Notes: generated by a model from the sequence alone, not told the origin. A stretch of 64,000 nt of DNA from Streptomyces sp. NRRL S-87 (GCF_000719335.1 NZ_JOGB01000006.1:1-64000), one strand, 5' to 3'; positions 49,862 to 59,416 are shown, counted from the first letter of the stretch. A program made the numbers and translations.

Positions 49862-50128
49862 TCAGGCAGCGGCGCCCCGGCCGTGGCGCATGCCGGGGGC
49901 GTGCTCGGCGTCGAGCTGCTCCTCCAGGTCCTGGAGGAAGGCGCCGTGGGCGTCGAGGAGGCGCTGCGCGGCGGCCATGCCGGCGGCTCGGGCGCCGGTG
50001 GTGTCCTCGGTGATCAGCCGCTGCACGTACTGGTTGAAGTCCAGGCCGCGAGCGGCGGCCGCGTCCTTCCCGGCGGCCAGGACGGCCGGCTCCAGGCGGA
50101 GTTGGGTCTGCTTCTTCGCAGTGCTCAT
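49862..50128 (-). CDS. Ribbon-helix-helix-type protein (orphan antitoxin-like)
   Basis: 88 residues from the ATG at 50128. N-terminal RHH pattern: KKQTQLRLEPAVLAAGKDAA (beta strand QLRL then helix), ARGLDFNQYVQRLITEDT (second helix). The C-terminal half is helical and acidic (LLDAHGAFLQDLEEQLDAEH). RHH proteins bind DNA as dimers and often are antitoxins with a toxin gene downstream. Here the downstream gene encodes an unrelated secreted protein, so it is an orphan. A transcriptional repressor role is possible. Confidence 0.65.
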   Translation of the reverse strand: MSTAKKQTQLRLEPAVLAAGKDAAAARGLDFNQYVQRLITEDTTGARAAGMAAAQRLLDAHGAFLQDLEEQLDAEHAPGMRHGRGAAA

Positions 50129-50296
50129 ACCCGGAAGGTAGCAGGGTGGTAGCAGTCCGGGTACCGGCTGCCGGGTTCCGCCGGCCAAGCGGCCGCCGGA
50201 ACCCGTCGCAACCGGTCGTCAGCGGTCATCAGCGGTCGGGACCCGGGCTTCCCCGTGTCACCGGCCCGCCGGCAGTCCTGCGCGGGCTACGGGCGG

Positions 50297-51697
50297 CTAC
50301 GGGCGGGCCAGGATGTCCGTCACGCGGTGCGCGTAGATCACCCGGCCGCAGGGCGAGCCGGAATCGGTGCAGGTCGGGTCCGCGGTGTCCATGCGGTGTT
50401 CGGTCAGCGACCAGAGGTACTGCGTACCGCCGCCCGGCACACCCTGTCCGTGCTCGAAGGACAGGTCCTCCGGACCGACCGCGTTGGTGATGTTGGCTCC
50501 GTAGTCCACCAGGCGGCCTCCGGAGACGGTCGCCCGGCGGAGGCTGCCGCTGTGGGTGGTCCAGCTGCGGTTGAAGTAGTACATGCCTCCGTAGCGTGCC
50601 GCGCCCTGGGTGAGGTCGCGGGGCAGGTAGAACGCGCCCGTCGCGGTGACCACGCCGTTGGTCGACTTCAAGAGGCCGGTGGTGTCGTCGATCGGCAGTG
50701 CGCCGACCCGGCCCTTCTCGGGGTGCGTGTCGTCGGAGTCGCAGTACTCGCCCATGATCAGCGCCGGGGCGGCGGGGGCACTGCGGTCGACGGAGACGTA
50801 CGACGCCTTCGGGGCTCCGGTGGCCGCACACGTCGCAGCGGAGGAGTTGCCCTGGCTGCTGACGAACGTGTAGGAGGCCACCTGCGGCATCACGTACCGG
50901 TACGTGTAGCTGTAGTAGACGTTGTCCTGCCGGCCGATCCGGGTGTCGTCCCGGACGTTGCTCTTCAGGCCGTCCAGCGTCGTGTCGTCCACGGAGGCGT
51001 TCTGGTCGGGGTTGAGGTCCAGGATGGACCGCATGTCGAAGACCCGGAGGCCGTTCAGGGTGTCCGCGACGTAGAGGTAGTACTTGTACCAGGCCAGGCC
51101 GCCCGCGTGGACGTCGATCGCCTTGTAGGAGACGTGTCCGTAGCTGTTGTGGTACGGCTCCACCAGCAGGACGTGGCGGTACCGCCGGCCGTCGGGGTCG
51201 CCCGGGACGGCCGTCTCCGGGTCGAGGAACGACAGCCGCACGCCCTTGCCGCCGACCTTGTCGTACCAGGCGGTGACCAGTGGCTTGCGGGAGCCCCACA
51301 GCTCGTCGGACTGGGCGTCCGAGACGCCGGTCATGCCCTGGGGTATCCATTCCTCGGTGGCGGAGTCGCCGGGGTCCCAGCAGAGTTTCCTGGCGGGCGC
51401 CAGCACCTTGCCGTCGTCGCCGGAGCCGAACGGGTCCGTGGTGCAGGACGCGCCCGTCTTCGCGACCCTGTTGCCCTGGTCGAGCAGGAGCTGAACGCCC
51501 GCCGTGGGCAGGGCCGCTCTGAGATCGGCCACCTGGCCGCTCAGGTCGGGTCCGGACGTGAGGTTGAAGGAGGCCGCGGGCGCCGGGTCTCCGGGGGCCG
51601 CCTGGGCGGGGGAACCGATCACCGGAACCGAGAGGACCGCCGCGACTGCGGCGGCCGTCCAACCGGCGTACCTGCGACGGGCGTTACGGGGTGACAT
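50297..51697 (-). CDS. Secreted protein of unknown function (466 aa)
   Basis: The ATG at 51697 opens a Sec signal (RYAGWTAAAVAAVLSVPVIG, cleavage after AQA). The mature protein has repeated Tyr/Trp/Asp-rich strands, for example WIPQGMTGVSDAQSDELWGS, YKYYLYVADTLNGLRVFDMR, YGGMYYFNRSWTTHSGSLRR and LSFEHGQGVPGGGTQYLWSL, reminiscent of a beta-propeller of the kind found in secreted lyase-like or lectin-like proteins. No catalytic motif that I can name. Several Cys suggest disulfides. It is co-directional with the lectin gene upstream, separated by a strong terminator. Confidence 0.8.
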   Translation of the reverse strand: MSPRNARRRYAGWTAAAVAAVLSVPVIGSPAQAAPGDPAPAASFNLTSGPDLSGQVADLRAALPTAGVQLLLDQGNRVAKTGASCTTDPFGSGDDGKVLAPARKLCWDPGDSATEEWIPQGMTGVSDAQSDELWGSRKPLVTAWYDKVGGKGVRLSFLDPETAVPGDPDGRRYRHVLLVEPYHNSYGHVSYKAIDVHAGGLAWYKYYLYVADTLNGLRVFDMRSILDLNPDQNASVDDTTLDGLKSNVRDDTRIGRQDNVYYSYTYRYVMPQVASYTFVSSQGNSSAATCAATGAPKASYVSVDRSAPAAPALIMGEYCDSDDTHPEKGRVGALPIDDTTGLLKSTNGVVTATGAFYLPRDLTQGAARYGGMYYFNRSWTTHSGSLRRATVSGGRLVDYGANITNAVGPEDLSFEHGQGVPGGGTQYLWSLTEHRMDTADPTCTDSGSPCGRVIYAHRVTDILARP

Positions 51698-51871
51698 CGC
51701 TGATTGTCCGACCTTCGCTCTGGGGAGGGAGCGAAGATCATACGAACGGCCGGCGGGCGTCCCCGATGCCGGGGCGGTCACAGCGGTCGTGGGTCCCGGT
51801 CGAGGCTGCGGGTTTCGCGGGACGCGGGTCCGCGTCAGGGAGCGGTGCGCCGCGCGGCGCGCACGCCGCAA

Positions 51872-51904
51872 GGGCGCCCGACCTCCCCCGATGGTCGGGC
51901 GCCC
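51872..51904 (-). terminator. Terminator of the lectin gene
   Basis: GGGCGCCCGACC (51872-51883) and GGTCGGGCGCCC (51893-51904) form a perfect 12-bp stem with a 9-nt loop, 75 bp past the stop at 51979. Confidence 0.75.
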
Positions 51905-51978
51905 CCTCCCCCGTTGCGGTGCGCGTCCCCCACGGCACCGCACGGCGCCCGGCGGCGCCGGTCCGCGGCGGGCGACCG

Positions 51979-52590
51979 TCAGGCGGTCTGCCACCAGTGG
52001 TCGTCGCCGTAGCTGGTGCTGCACGTGTAGACGCCGACCCGGAGGTCGTTGGTACCGTCCGCGAGGCCGGCGACGTCCAGGCACACGGGTCGGCCGGCGC
52101 TGTACGAACGGGCGTTGACGAGCCGGAAGGCGCGGCCGGCGGAGTCCCACCACTGGTACCAGAGCTGGTTGTCCGCCGTGGTGTTCTGGCAGGGGTAGAA
52201 GCCGACCGTCGAGTTGCCGGGTACGCCCGTTCCGGGCAGGTCCAGGCACAGCGACTGGTTCTTGACGTTGCGGATCAGGAAGCCGTCGACCCCGTCGGTG
52301 AGGTCCCACATCTGGTTGTCGCCGGCGCCGCGGAGGCAATCGTGCTGCTGCACGATGCTCCCCATGTCCGGGGCGCCGTAGTCCGGCACGTCCAGGCACT
52401 TGTGCGTCGTGTAGTTGAACAGCAGGACGCCGTACACCGAGTCCGTCCGCGCCTGCGAGGTGCCCGCCGCCAGCAGGTTGAGCGCCAGTGCGGACAGCAC
52501 CGCCGCGATGACGGCCGCCAGGCGGAGCGGGCGGCGCGGCCCGGGCGGGCGGGTGCGGGGACGGGTGGACAGGGCAATGGGTCGGGGCAT
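51979..52590 (-). CDS. Secreted ricin-type beta-trefoil lectin protein
   Basis: 203 residues from the ATG at 52590 (GGAGGAA upstream). Signal peptide with a long basic n-region and LRLAAVIAAVLSALALNLLA, cleavage near SQA. The mature part is one beta-trefoil of three subdomains, each with a C-L-D-V/L core: THKCLDVPDYG, QSLCLDLPGTG and RPVCLDVAGLA, and Q-x-W-like ends DNQMWDL, DNQLWYQW and DDHWWQTA. Binds carbohydrate outside the cell, with no enzyme domain. Divergent from the STAND-WD40 gene. Confidence 0.9.
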   Translation of the reverse strand: MPRPIALSTRPRTRPPGPRRPLRLAAVIAAVLSALALNLLAAGTSQARTDSVYGVLLFNYTTHKCLDVPDYGAPDMGSIVQQHDCLRGAGDNQMWDLTDGVDGFLIRNVKNQSLCLDLPGTGVPGNSTVGFYPCQNTTADNQLWYQWWDSAGRAFRLVNARSYSAGRPVCLDVAGLADGTNDLRVGVYTCSTSYGDDHWWQTA

Positions 52591-52825
52591 GCGGGGTTCC
52601 TCCCCCTCGGGTCGGGCCGACGGTGCGGCCCCCGGCCGGCGATCGGCCGATCCGACTCTCGGCCGCCGGACGGTTGTTGCGCTGCCCCGATCGGGCCGTG
52701 AAACAACAGGGCCGCCACGCCCGCACACGGCGCGAAGACGCCTTGTGGCACGGGGAGCCGAGCGTGTTGGGTGCGTGATCAAGGGGAGCAGGGCCGGCGG
52801 GGCCGGCGTCGAGGGGGGACGTGGC

Positions 52826-55800
52826 ATGGGCCGACAGGAGAAGCCGCTGGACCCGGGGGACGGACCGGTCGCGGAGTTCGCGGTGGCGCTGCGGGAGCTG
52901 CGCCGCGCGGCGGGCGGTCCGACGTACGCCGCGATGGCGCGACGGGCCGGGGCCTACTCGGTGGCGACGCTCTCGCGGGCCGCGGCGGGCGACCAGCTGC
53001 CCACCCTGCCCGTGGTGCTCGCGTACGCCGCGGCGTGCGGCGGGGACCCGGCGCTCTGGCGGGCCCGGTGGCAGCGGGCCGCCGACGGGCTGGCCGCGCT
53101 CGCCGCGCAGCGCGACGACGAGCCCGCCCCGTACCGGGGCCTGGCCCGGTACGAGCCCGGTGACCGGGAGCTGTTCTTCGGCCGCGACCGACTCGTCGAC
53201 GACCTCGTCGCACTCGCCCGGGCGCACCGGGTCGTCGTCGTCTTCGGGCCGTCCGGCAGCGGCAAGTCCTCGTTGCTGCGGGCCGGGCTGGTGCCGCGAT
53301 TACAGGAGTCCGGGGACGGGGCGGCCGCGATCCGGCTGCTCTCCCCCGGCGCGCATCCGCTGGAGCGGCACCGGTCGGCCGTCGCGCCGGCCGACGCGCC
53401 CGGCGACACCTGGCTGGTCGTGGACCAGTTCGAAGAGGTCTTCACGCTCTGCCGCGACCCGGAGGAACGGGCCGGGTTCATCAAGGAGTTGCTGACCGCC
53501 GCGCAGGCGGACGGCTCACGGGTCCGGGTCGTCCTCGGCGTCCGGGCGGACTTCTACGCCCCCTGCCTCGCCGACCCCGCGCTGGCGGCGGTGGTGCGGG
53601 AGGCCAGTCTGCCGGTGACGCCCATGACCCGGGACGAACTGCGCCGGGCGATCGTCGCCCCGGCGGCCGCCCGCGCCACCGTGGTCGAGCGGGCGCTGAC
53701 CGCCCTGCTCGTCGACGAGCTGCACGGCGACGCCGCCGCCCTGCCGCTGCTCTCCCACACCCTGCTGGAGACCTGGCGCCGCCGCTCGGCGCGCCGCCTC
53801 ACGGTCGAGGCGTACGAGGCCGCCGGCGGGGTGTACGGGGCCGTCGTGCGTACCGCCGAGGCGGCGTACCGCGCGCTCGACGCCGAGCGGGCCGGCACCG
53901 CCCGCCGGATCCTGCTGCGCCTGGTCAACCCCGGGGAGGAGGGCCTGCCCGACACGCGCCGCCCGGCCCGGCTGGACGAACTCGGCCCGGAGGAGGACGT
54001 CCGGCCGGTCCTCGACGCACTCGCCGCCTCCCGGCTGGTCACGCTGGGCCAGGACACCGTCGAGCTCGCCCACGAGACACTGATCTCGTCCTGGCCCCGC
54101 CTGCACGGCTGGCTCGAGGAGAGCCGGGAGCACCTGCGCCTGCGCCACCGGCTGACCACGGCCGCGGAGGCCTGGGACCGGCTCGGCCGGCACCCCAGCG
54201 CCCTCGCCCCGGCGGCGCTGCTCGTGGCGCTCGCGCCGCTGCGCACCGCGGACGGGGACGCACCGGGGTTCCGGCCCGTCGAGGCCGAGTTCCTCGAAGC
54301 GAGCCGCCGGGCCCGGAGCCGGGCCGCGGCGCGCAGGCGGGCAGGCCGGGGGGTGCTGGCCGTCCTGACCGTGGCCGCCCTGGTCGCCGGCACCCTGGCC
54401 TGGCAGGCTGGCCTGACGGCCGAGGTCCGCCGGAACCTCGCCCTCGCCCTGCGGGCCGCCGCGGTCGCCGAAGGGCTGCGGGCCGGCGACCCCCGCACGG
54501 CCGCCCGGCTGAACGTCGCGGCCTGGCGCCTGGCCCGCACCCCGCAGACCAGGGCCGGACTGTACGCCGCGCTGACCGACCGGACCGCGGCCGACGTCAC
54601 CGTGGGCTCGGGCGGCTCGGTCGTGCGCAGCGAGTTCACGGACCCGGACGGCGGGATGCTCACGGTGACCCGGCACCAGGGGGTGGAGCTGTGGGACCTC
54701 CGCGCGCGCAGCCGGGTGGCCGTCCACGCGCTGGCGGGGTTCATGGCCTCGCCCTCCAGTTCGTCCCCGGGCCGGCTCCGGCCCCCGGACGGGGGCCTGT
54801 TCCCGGCGCCGGAGCCGTCGGCATGGGACTGGCCGGAGCGCGCGCGGCCGAGCCCGGACGGCCTGCGGGTGGCCTCCGTCAGCCAGGGGGACGCCACCGA
54901 CCCGGAGCGGCGGTGGGCCCGGATCCGGCTGCTGGACCTGCGGACCGGGAGCGCGTCCTCGCTCGTGCTGCCCGGCGTACCGGCCGTGACCGACCTCGCG
55001 TGGGGCGGCGGCAGCCGGGTGGTGGCGGTGGCCCTGCCCGGGGCCGTGCAGGTCTGGGACGTCGGCGGCCGCCGGCCGCTGCTCACCGTGCCCGCCGCCG
55101 AGGACTTCACGGGCGCGGCCGTCAGCGCGGACGGCCGCCGCACGGCACTGTGCGGACGGCACGGGGTCGAGGTCTGGGACGTACCCGGGCGGCGCAGGGT
55201 CGCGGCCGGGCGGTCGGCGGCCGGGGTCCCGGCGCGCTCGTGCCGCTCGGACGTGCTGCGCCTGAGCCCGGACGGGGCCCGGCTGGCCGTCGGTCTGGAC
55301 ACCGGCGTCCTCCTGGCGTCCACCGGGGGCGGCGGCGCTCCCGACCGGGTGCTCCCCGCCGCCGGGGTGACCGGTCTGTCCTTCAACCGGGACGGCACGC
55401 TGCTGGCGGCGGTGGGGCCGGACGCCGCACGCGTCTGGCGCACCGCGGACGACCGGCCCGACCCGCTCGTCTTCCACCAGGGGCTGCGCCGCGAACGGCC
55501 CACGGACGTCCGCGTCGACGACCGGGCGGGGGTGCTGCGGTACGTGCGCGCCGACCAGCGGAGCGTGGCCGTGCTGCGGCTGGGGCCGCTGCGCGGCGTC
55601 CCGTGGCCCGGGAAGGGGTCCGACCAGGTCCACCTGTCACCGGACGGATCCGTGGCCGTCGTCCTGCGCCGCGACGGCGCGGCGGTGGTGCCCGAGGCGT
55701 ACCCCGGCTCGGCGTGCGCCGGCGGCCGGGTCCCGGAGGGGGTCGAGCCGCTGCGCAGACTGCCGGCGCTCCCCGCCGGGGGCAGCGGCCCGGTGGTGGC

Positions 55801-56680
55801 CGCGTTCAGCCCCGACGGCCGCCTCTTCGCCTACGGGCCGGCCCGCAGCGGCGGGGCCGGGGAGACCGTGAAGGTCTGGGACGTGCCCGGCGCCCGGCCG
55901 CTTCCCGACCTGCCGGTGCCCACCGCTCCCCCGGCACCCGGCGTGTCCGGCCGCCCCACCGTCACGGCCCTGGCTCCGGTGCTGCGGGACGGCCGACCGG
56001 TGGTGTACGGGATCCTCGACGTCCTCGGGGAGGTCGCCGCCCTGTGGAACCTCTCCGCCCACCGGCTGGTGACCATCGAGTCGACCGGCGCGCTGCCGAT
56101 GGCGGTGCGGCCCGACGGCGGGATGCTGGTCCTGTCCGACGGCCGGCTGGTCACCTTGCCCGGCGAGCGCGTCGAGACCCCGACGGACCTTCGCGGATCC
56201 GCGTTCTTCGCGGCCGCCTTCAGTCCGGACGGCCGGCACCTCGCGCTCGCCGACGCGGCCGGCCGCGTCACCCTCCGGGAGGGGGCGCCGCCCGGCCCGC
56301 CGATCGTCCTCGCCGGCGGCCCGTACGGCACCGACGTGGTGCCCGGCGGTTACTCCGGCGCGGTGTTCTCGCCGGACGGCGGCATGCTCGCGGTGGGGGA
56401 CGCCACGGGCGCGGTCCGCCTGTGGGACGTTCCCTCGCGTACGCCGCTCGGCGGCCCCCTCCCCGGCACGGGCGACCCGGCGGCCCGGCTCGCCTTCACC
56501 CGCGACGGCACCGCCGTGGTGGTCCAGGGCCCGCACACCGCGCCGTCCGCACACCGGGTCGGGACGGGGGACGTGGTGGCGGCGGTGTGCGCCCGCTACG
56601 GCGGCGGTCTCGACGCGGCGCAGTGGCACGTCCACCTTCCCGAACTCCCCTACCGCGCCACCTGCGCGAGCGGGGGCTGA
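52826..56680 (+). CDS. HTH-nSTAND1-WD40 signalling NTPase
   Basis: 1284 residues from the ATG at 52826 (GAGGGGGG upstream). N-terminal XRE-like HTH, about 14-90 (FAVALRELRRAAGGPTYAAM, SVATLSRAAAGDQLPTLP). nSTAND1 P-loop NTPase, about 103-420: PYRGLARYEPGDRELFFGRD, Walker A GPSGSGKS (141-148), Walker B LVVDQFEE (197-204), RADFYAPC. One TM or hydrophobic helix about 510-530 (GVLAVLTVAALVAGTLAW). The C-terminal half is WD40-like repeats with WDL/WDV ends (VELWDLRARSR, VQVWDVGGRRP, VEVWDVPGRRR, VKVWDVPGARP, VRLWDVPSRTP). STAND proteins are ligand-triggered oligomeric switches; this architecture is frequent in Streptomyces. No effector domain is apparent. Confidence 0.93.
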   Translation: MGRQEKPLDPGDGPVAEFAVALRELRRAAGGPTYAAMARRAGAYSVATLSRAAAGDQLPTLPVVLAYAAACGGDPALWRARWQRAADGLAALAAQRDDEPAPYRGLARYEPGDRELFFGRDRLVDDLVALARAHRVVVVFGPSGSGKSSLLRAGLVPRLQESGDGAAAIRLLSPGAHPLERHRSAVAPADAPGDTWLVVDQFEEVFTLCRDPEERAGFIKELLTAAQADGSRVRVVLGVRADFYAPCLADPALAAVVREASLPVTPMTRDELRRAIVAPAAARATVVERALTALLVDELHGDAAALPLLSHTLLETWRRRSARRLTVEAYEAAGGVYGAVVRTAEAAYRALDAERAGTARRILLRLVNPGEEGLPDTRRPARLDELGPEEDVRPVLDALAASRLVTLGQDTVELAHETLISSWPRLHGWLEESREHLRLRHRLTTAAEAWDRLGRHPSALAPAALLVALAPLRTADGDAPGFRPVEAEFLEASRRARSRAAARRRAGRGVLAVLTVAALVAGTLAWQAGLTAEVRRNLALALRAAAVAEGLRAGDPRTAARLNVAAWRLARTPQTRAGLYAALTDRTAADVTVGSGGSVVRSEFTDPDGGMLTVTRHQGVELWDLRARSRVAVHALAGFMASPSSSSPGRLRPPDGGLFPAPEPSAWDWPERARPSPDGLRVASVSQGDATDPERRWARIRLLDLRTGSASSLVLPGVPAVTDLAWGGGSRVVAVALPGAVQVWDVGGRRPLLTVPAAEDFTGAAVSADGRRTALCGRHGVEVWDVPGRRRVAAGRSAAGVPARSCRSDVLRLSPDGARLAVGLDTGVLLASTGGGGAPDRVLPAAGVTGLSFNRDGTLLAAVGPDAARVWRTADDRPDPLVFHQGLRRERPTDVRVDDRAGVLRYVRADQRSVAVLRLGPLRGVPWPGKGSDQVHLSPDGSVAVVLRRDGAAVVPEAYPGSACAGGRVPEGVEPLRRLPALPAGGSGPVVAAFSPDGRLFAYGPARSGGAGETVKVWDVPGARPLPDLPVPTAPPAPGVSGRPTVTALAPVLRDGRPVVYGILDVLGEVAALWNLSAHRLVTIESTGALPMAVRPDGGMLVLSDGRLVTLPGERVETPTDLRGSAFFAAAFSPDGRHLALADAAGRVTLREGAPPGPPIVLAGGPYGTDVVPGGYSGAVFSPDGGMLAVGDATGAVRLWDVPSRTPLGGPLPGTGDPAARLAFTRDGTAVVVQGPHTAPSAHRVGTGDVVAAVCARYGGGLDAAQWHVHLPELPYRATCASGG

Positions 56681-56761
56681 GCCGGCGCGGCACCGCCCCT
56701 TCCGCCTCGCCATGACACACCCCGGCAGGCTTGCGGGTGTGGGGGACGGCGGGGCACGGTC

Positions 56762-57496
56762 TCACCAGGGGATCGGCCCGTCCTCGGCCAGAAGGGCGCC
56801 CGTCGGGCCGTCCTCGCCGGCCGTCGCCAGGTCGACCGCCACGGCCGCGCCCTCCTCCGCGGTGCGCATCCCGGTGTGGCGGTTCAGGTCGGTCGCGCAG
56901 TAGCCGGGACTCACCGCGTTGACCAGGATCCCTTCGGCACGCAGTTCGTTGGCGTAGAGCACGGTGATCGCGTTCAGCGCGCTCTTCGAGGTGCAGTAAG
57001 GGAGGAGGATCGAGTAGTAGGGGGACCAGGGGCTGCCGGGGTCGGCCAGGTGGGTGAGGGAGCCGAGTTCGCTGGACATGTTGACGATGCGTGCGGCGGC
57101 GGAGCGGCGGAGCAGGGGCAGCATGGCGTGGGTCACCGCGATGACGCCGAACACGTTGGTCTCGTAGACCTGCCGAACGGTAGCGGCGGGGGTTTCACTC
57201 GGCTGTTGCGGTCCGGCGGCGATCGCGGCGTTGTTGACGAGGATGTCGAGGCGGCCGAACGTGGCGTCGATGTGCTGGGCGGCGGCCTGGACCGAGGTCT
57301 CGTCGGTGACGTCCAGCGGTACGAACCGTACGTCGGCGCCGTCGGCGCGAAGTTCCTCGGCCGCCGCCTCGCCACGCCCGGCGTCGCGGGCGCCGATCAG
57401 CACGGTGATGCCGAGGGCCCCGAGCCTGCGCGCCGTTTCCTTGCCGATGCCCTTGTTCGCGCCGGTGATGAGAGCAGTCTTCTGCGAAGTCGTCAT
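56762..57496 (-). CDS. Short-chain dehydrogenase/reductase
   Basis: 244 residues from the ATG at 57496 (GGGGAGG upstream). Classical SDR: coenzyme motif TALITGANKGIGKETARRLG (TGxxxGIG), NNAAIAAG (NNAG position), the catalytic Ser in RIVNMSSELGS, and the Tyr-x3-Lys pair in LPYCTSKSALNAIT. NVFGVIAVTHAML and LVNAVSPGYCATDLN are also typical. It reduces or oxidises a carbonyl or alcohol with NADP(H). Divergent from a LysR gene, the usual layout for a regulator controlling its neighbour. Confidence 0.95.
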   Translation of the reverse strand: MTTSQKTALITGANKGIGKETARRLGALGITVLIGARDAGRGEAAAEELRADGADVRFVPLDVTDETSVQAAAQHIDATFGRLDILVNNAAIAAGPQQPSETPAATVRQVYETNVFGVIAVTHAMLPLLRRSAAARIVNMSSELGSLTHLADPGSPWSPYYSILLPYCTSKSALNAITVLYANELRAEGILVNAVSPGYCATDLNRHTGMRTAEEGAAVAVDLATAGEDGPTGALLAEDGPIPW

Positions 57497-57550
57497 GGCA
57501 CCCAGCCTCCCCTCCGCCACGGACGACAGGGAAAGACCGGATGGCTCTGG

Positions 57551-57567
57551 ATCTATAGTCCCCAGAT
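57551..57567. promoter_or_regulatory. LysR-type binding box and -10 region
   Basis: ATCTATAGTCCCCAGAT contains ATC-N11-GAT and a T-N11-A core, a LysR-type box, in the 71-bp gap between the SDR gene and the LysR gene. It overlaps TATAGT (57554-57559), a good -10, with the LysR ATG 8 nt later, so the LysR mRNA may be leaderless and autorepressed. Confidence 0.6.
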
Positions 57568-58515
57568 ATGAATGAGCTGGAGGTTCGGGAGCTGCGGTAC
57601 TTCGTCGCGGTCGCCGAGGAACTGAACTTCAGCCGGGCCGCGCAGCGCCTGGGGATGGCGCAGCCCCCGCTGTCGAAGGCGATCGCCCAGATGGAGTCGC
57701 GGCTCGGCGTACGCCTGTTGGAGCGCACCACCCGGCAGGTGAGGCTGACCCACGCCGGTCAGGTGCTACTCGACCAGGCCCGGATCGCGGTCGACGCGGT
57801 GCACGCGGCGGCCCGGCGGGCACGCCGGGCCGGTCAGCCGACACCGCGGCTCGTCGTGGCGGTCAAACCGGCAGGCGATGCCGGGCTGCTGCGGGAGATC
57901 CTCGCCGCCTACCGGGCGGCGGGTCCGCATCTGCCGCCACCCGAAGTCGTCGTCGCCGGCAGCGGAGAGCCGATCGCCATGCTGCGGGACGGCCGCGCCG
58001 ATGTCGCGCTGCTGCGCAGCCCGTTCGACGGTCAGGGGCTGGATTCCCAGACGCTCGTGGTCGAGCCGCGACTGGCCGTCCTGCCCGCCGCGCACCGCCT
58101 GGCCGGACGCCGGCGACTGCGGCTGACCGACCTCCAGGGCGAACCGATCCCGCGCTGGAAGGGGGCTGCCGCCTCCACCACCGCCTACTACACCGGATAC
58201 GACGGCGCGGCGGCCGGCGGCGGCCCCCCGGGCTCGGCGCCGGCCGACAGTCCTGAGGGGCCGCTCGTGGCCAGCGTCGAGCAACTCCTGGAGGTGGTCG
58301 CGCTGGGGCAGGCGGTGGCGTTCCTGTCACGCTCCACGACCGAGCGGCACCGGCGCCCGGACATCGCGTACCGGCCGGTCACCGGGCTCAGCCCCAGCGC
58401 GGTCGTGGTCGCCTGGCCTGAGACCTCGCGATCCGTGGCCGTCGCGGCCTTCGTGCGAGCCGCCCACGACGTCGCCGCCCACCACCCCGACCACGTGGCC
58501 GCACTGGCCAACTGA
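57568..58515 (+). CDS. LysR-family transcriptional regulator
   Basis: 315 residues. N-terminal winged HTH: ELRYFVAVAEELNFSRAAQR, LGMAQPPLSKAIAQMESRLG and VRLLERTTRQVRLTHAGQ. The C-terminal periplasmic-binding-like effector domain runs about 95-305 (PRLVVAVKPAGDAGLLREIL, RDGRADVALLRSPFDGQGLD). No ribosome-binding site at the ATG at 57568. It very likely controls the divergent SDR gene; the effector is unknown. Confidence 0.95.
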   Translation: MNELEVRELRYFVAVAEELNFSRAAQRLGMAQPPLSKAIAQMESRLGVRLLERTTRQVRLTHAGQVLLDQARIAVDAVHAAARRARRAGQPTPRLVVAVKPAGDAGLLREILAAYRAAGPHLPPPEVVVAGSGEPIAMLRDGRADVALLRSPFDGQGLDSQTLVVEPRLAVLPAAHRLAGRRRLRLTDLQGEPIPRWKGAAASTTAYYTGYDGAAAGGGPPGSAPADSPEGPLVASVEQLLEVVALGQAVAFLSRSTTERHRRPDIAYRPVTGLSPSAVVVAWPETSRSVAVAAFVRAAHDVAAHHPDHVAALAN

Positions 58516-58609
58516 CCGCCCGCACCCCTCGGGACGACGGCGGGGAGGTGGGGTGCGGGGAGGTGTCCGGCGCCGCGACGGCGTGGGCGGGCGGGCCTAC
58601 GCTGGAGTC

Positions 58610-59398
58610 ATGGCGACGGTGCGGGTCGACGGGCTGACGGTTGCCTACGACCGGGTGGGCGCGGGGCCGCCCGTCGTGTTCCTGCACGGCGCGGGGGACG
58701 ACGCCCGCATCTGGCGGCCGCAACTCCAGGCGCTGGCGGACGCGTTCACGGTGGTGGCCTGGGACGAGCCGGGAGCCGGACGCTCCTCCGACGTACCCGG
58801 GTCCTTCGTCCTCGCGGACTACGCCCGGTGCGTGGCGGCGGTCGTGGCGTCCCTGGGGCTCGGACCGGCGCACGTCGCCGGTCTGTCCTGGGGCGGGACC
58901 GTCGCCCTGGAGTTCTACCGCCACCACCCGGACCTCGTGAGGACGCTGATCCTCGCCGACACCTACGCGGGGTGGAAGGGCTCCCTGCCGGCGGCGGAGG
59001 TGCGGGCCCGGGTCAAGGGCGCGCGCCGCATGCCGGCCGCGCCGCGCGGTGCGTTCGATCCGACCCTGCCGGGTCTGTACGCCGACGGGCCCCCCGCCGC
59101 CTACGCCGCGCTGCTGGCCGCGATGGCGGACGCCGTGCGCCCGGCGACCCTGGGGAGGCAGCTGTCGCTCATGGCGGAGACGGACCAGCGGGACCTCCTG
59201 CCCACCGTCGCGGTGCCCACGCTCCTTCTCTGGGGCGAGCAGGACGTGCGCTCGCCGCTGACCGTGGCGCGACAGTTCCACGAGGCGATCCCGGATGCCG
59301 AGCTGGTCGTGATCCCGGGCGCGGGACACGTCAGCAACCTGGAACGGCCCGAGGAGTTCAACCGGGCCGTACGCCGCTTCTGCAGCGACCGTTCCTGA
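58610..59398 (+). CDS. Alpha/beta hydrolase
   Basis: 262 residues from the ATG at 58610 (GGAG 4 nt upstream). Canonical fold: PPVVFLHGAGDDARIWRPQL (oxyanion hole), VVAWDEPGAGRSSDVPG, nucleophile Ser in HVAGLSWGGTVALEF, Asp in LLLWGEQDVRSPL and His in IPGAGHVSNLERPEEFN. No signal peptide. The closest resemblance is to small-molecule ester hydrolases and C-C hydrolases of the 3-oxoadipate-enol-lactonase type, but the substrate is open. A terminator follows. Confidence 0.93.
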   Translation: MATVRVDGLTVAYDRVGAGPPVVFLHGAGDDARIWRPQLQALADAFTVVAWDEPGAGRSSDVPGSFVLADYARCVAAVVASLGLGPAHVAGLSWGGTVALEFYRHHPDLVRTLILADTYAGWKGSLPAAEVRARVKGARRMPAAPRGAFDPTLPGLYADGPPAAYAALLAAMADAVRPATLGRQLSLMAETDQRDLLPTVAVPTLLLWGEQDVRSPLTVARQFHEAIPDAELVVIPGAGHVSNLERPEEFNRAVRRFCSDRS

Positions 59399-59416
59399 GT
59401 TCCCGGGGACGCGCGG

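Noticed and set aside
53516..55633. Open frame of about 700 codons on the minus strand, opposite the STAND-WD40 gene
   Set aside because: Antisense shadow; low-complexity translation and no start signal, while the plus strand encodes clear nSTAND1 and WD40 motifs.
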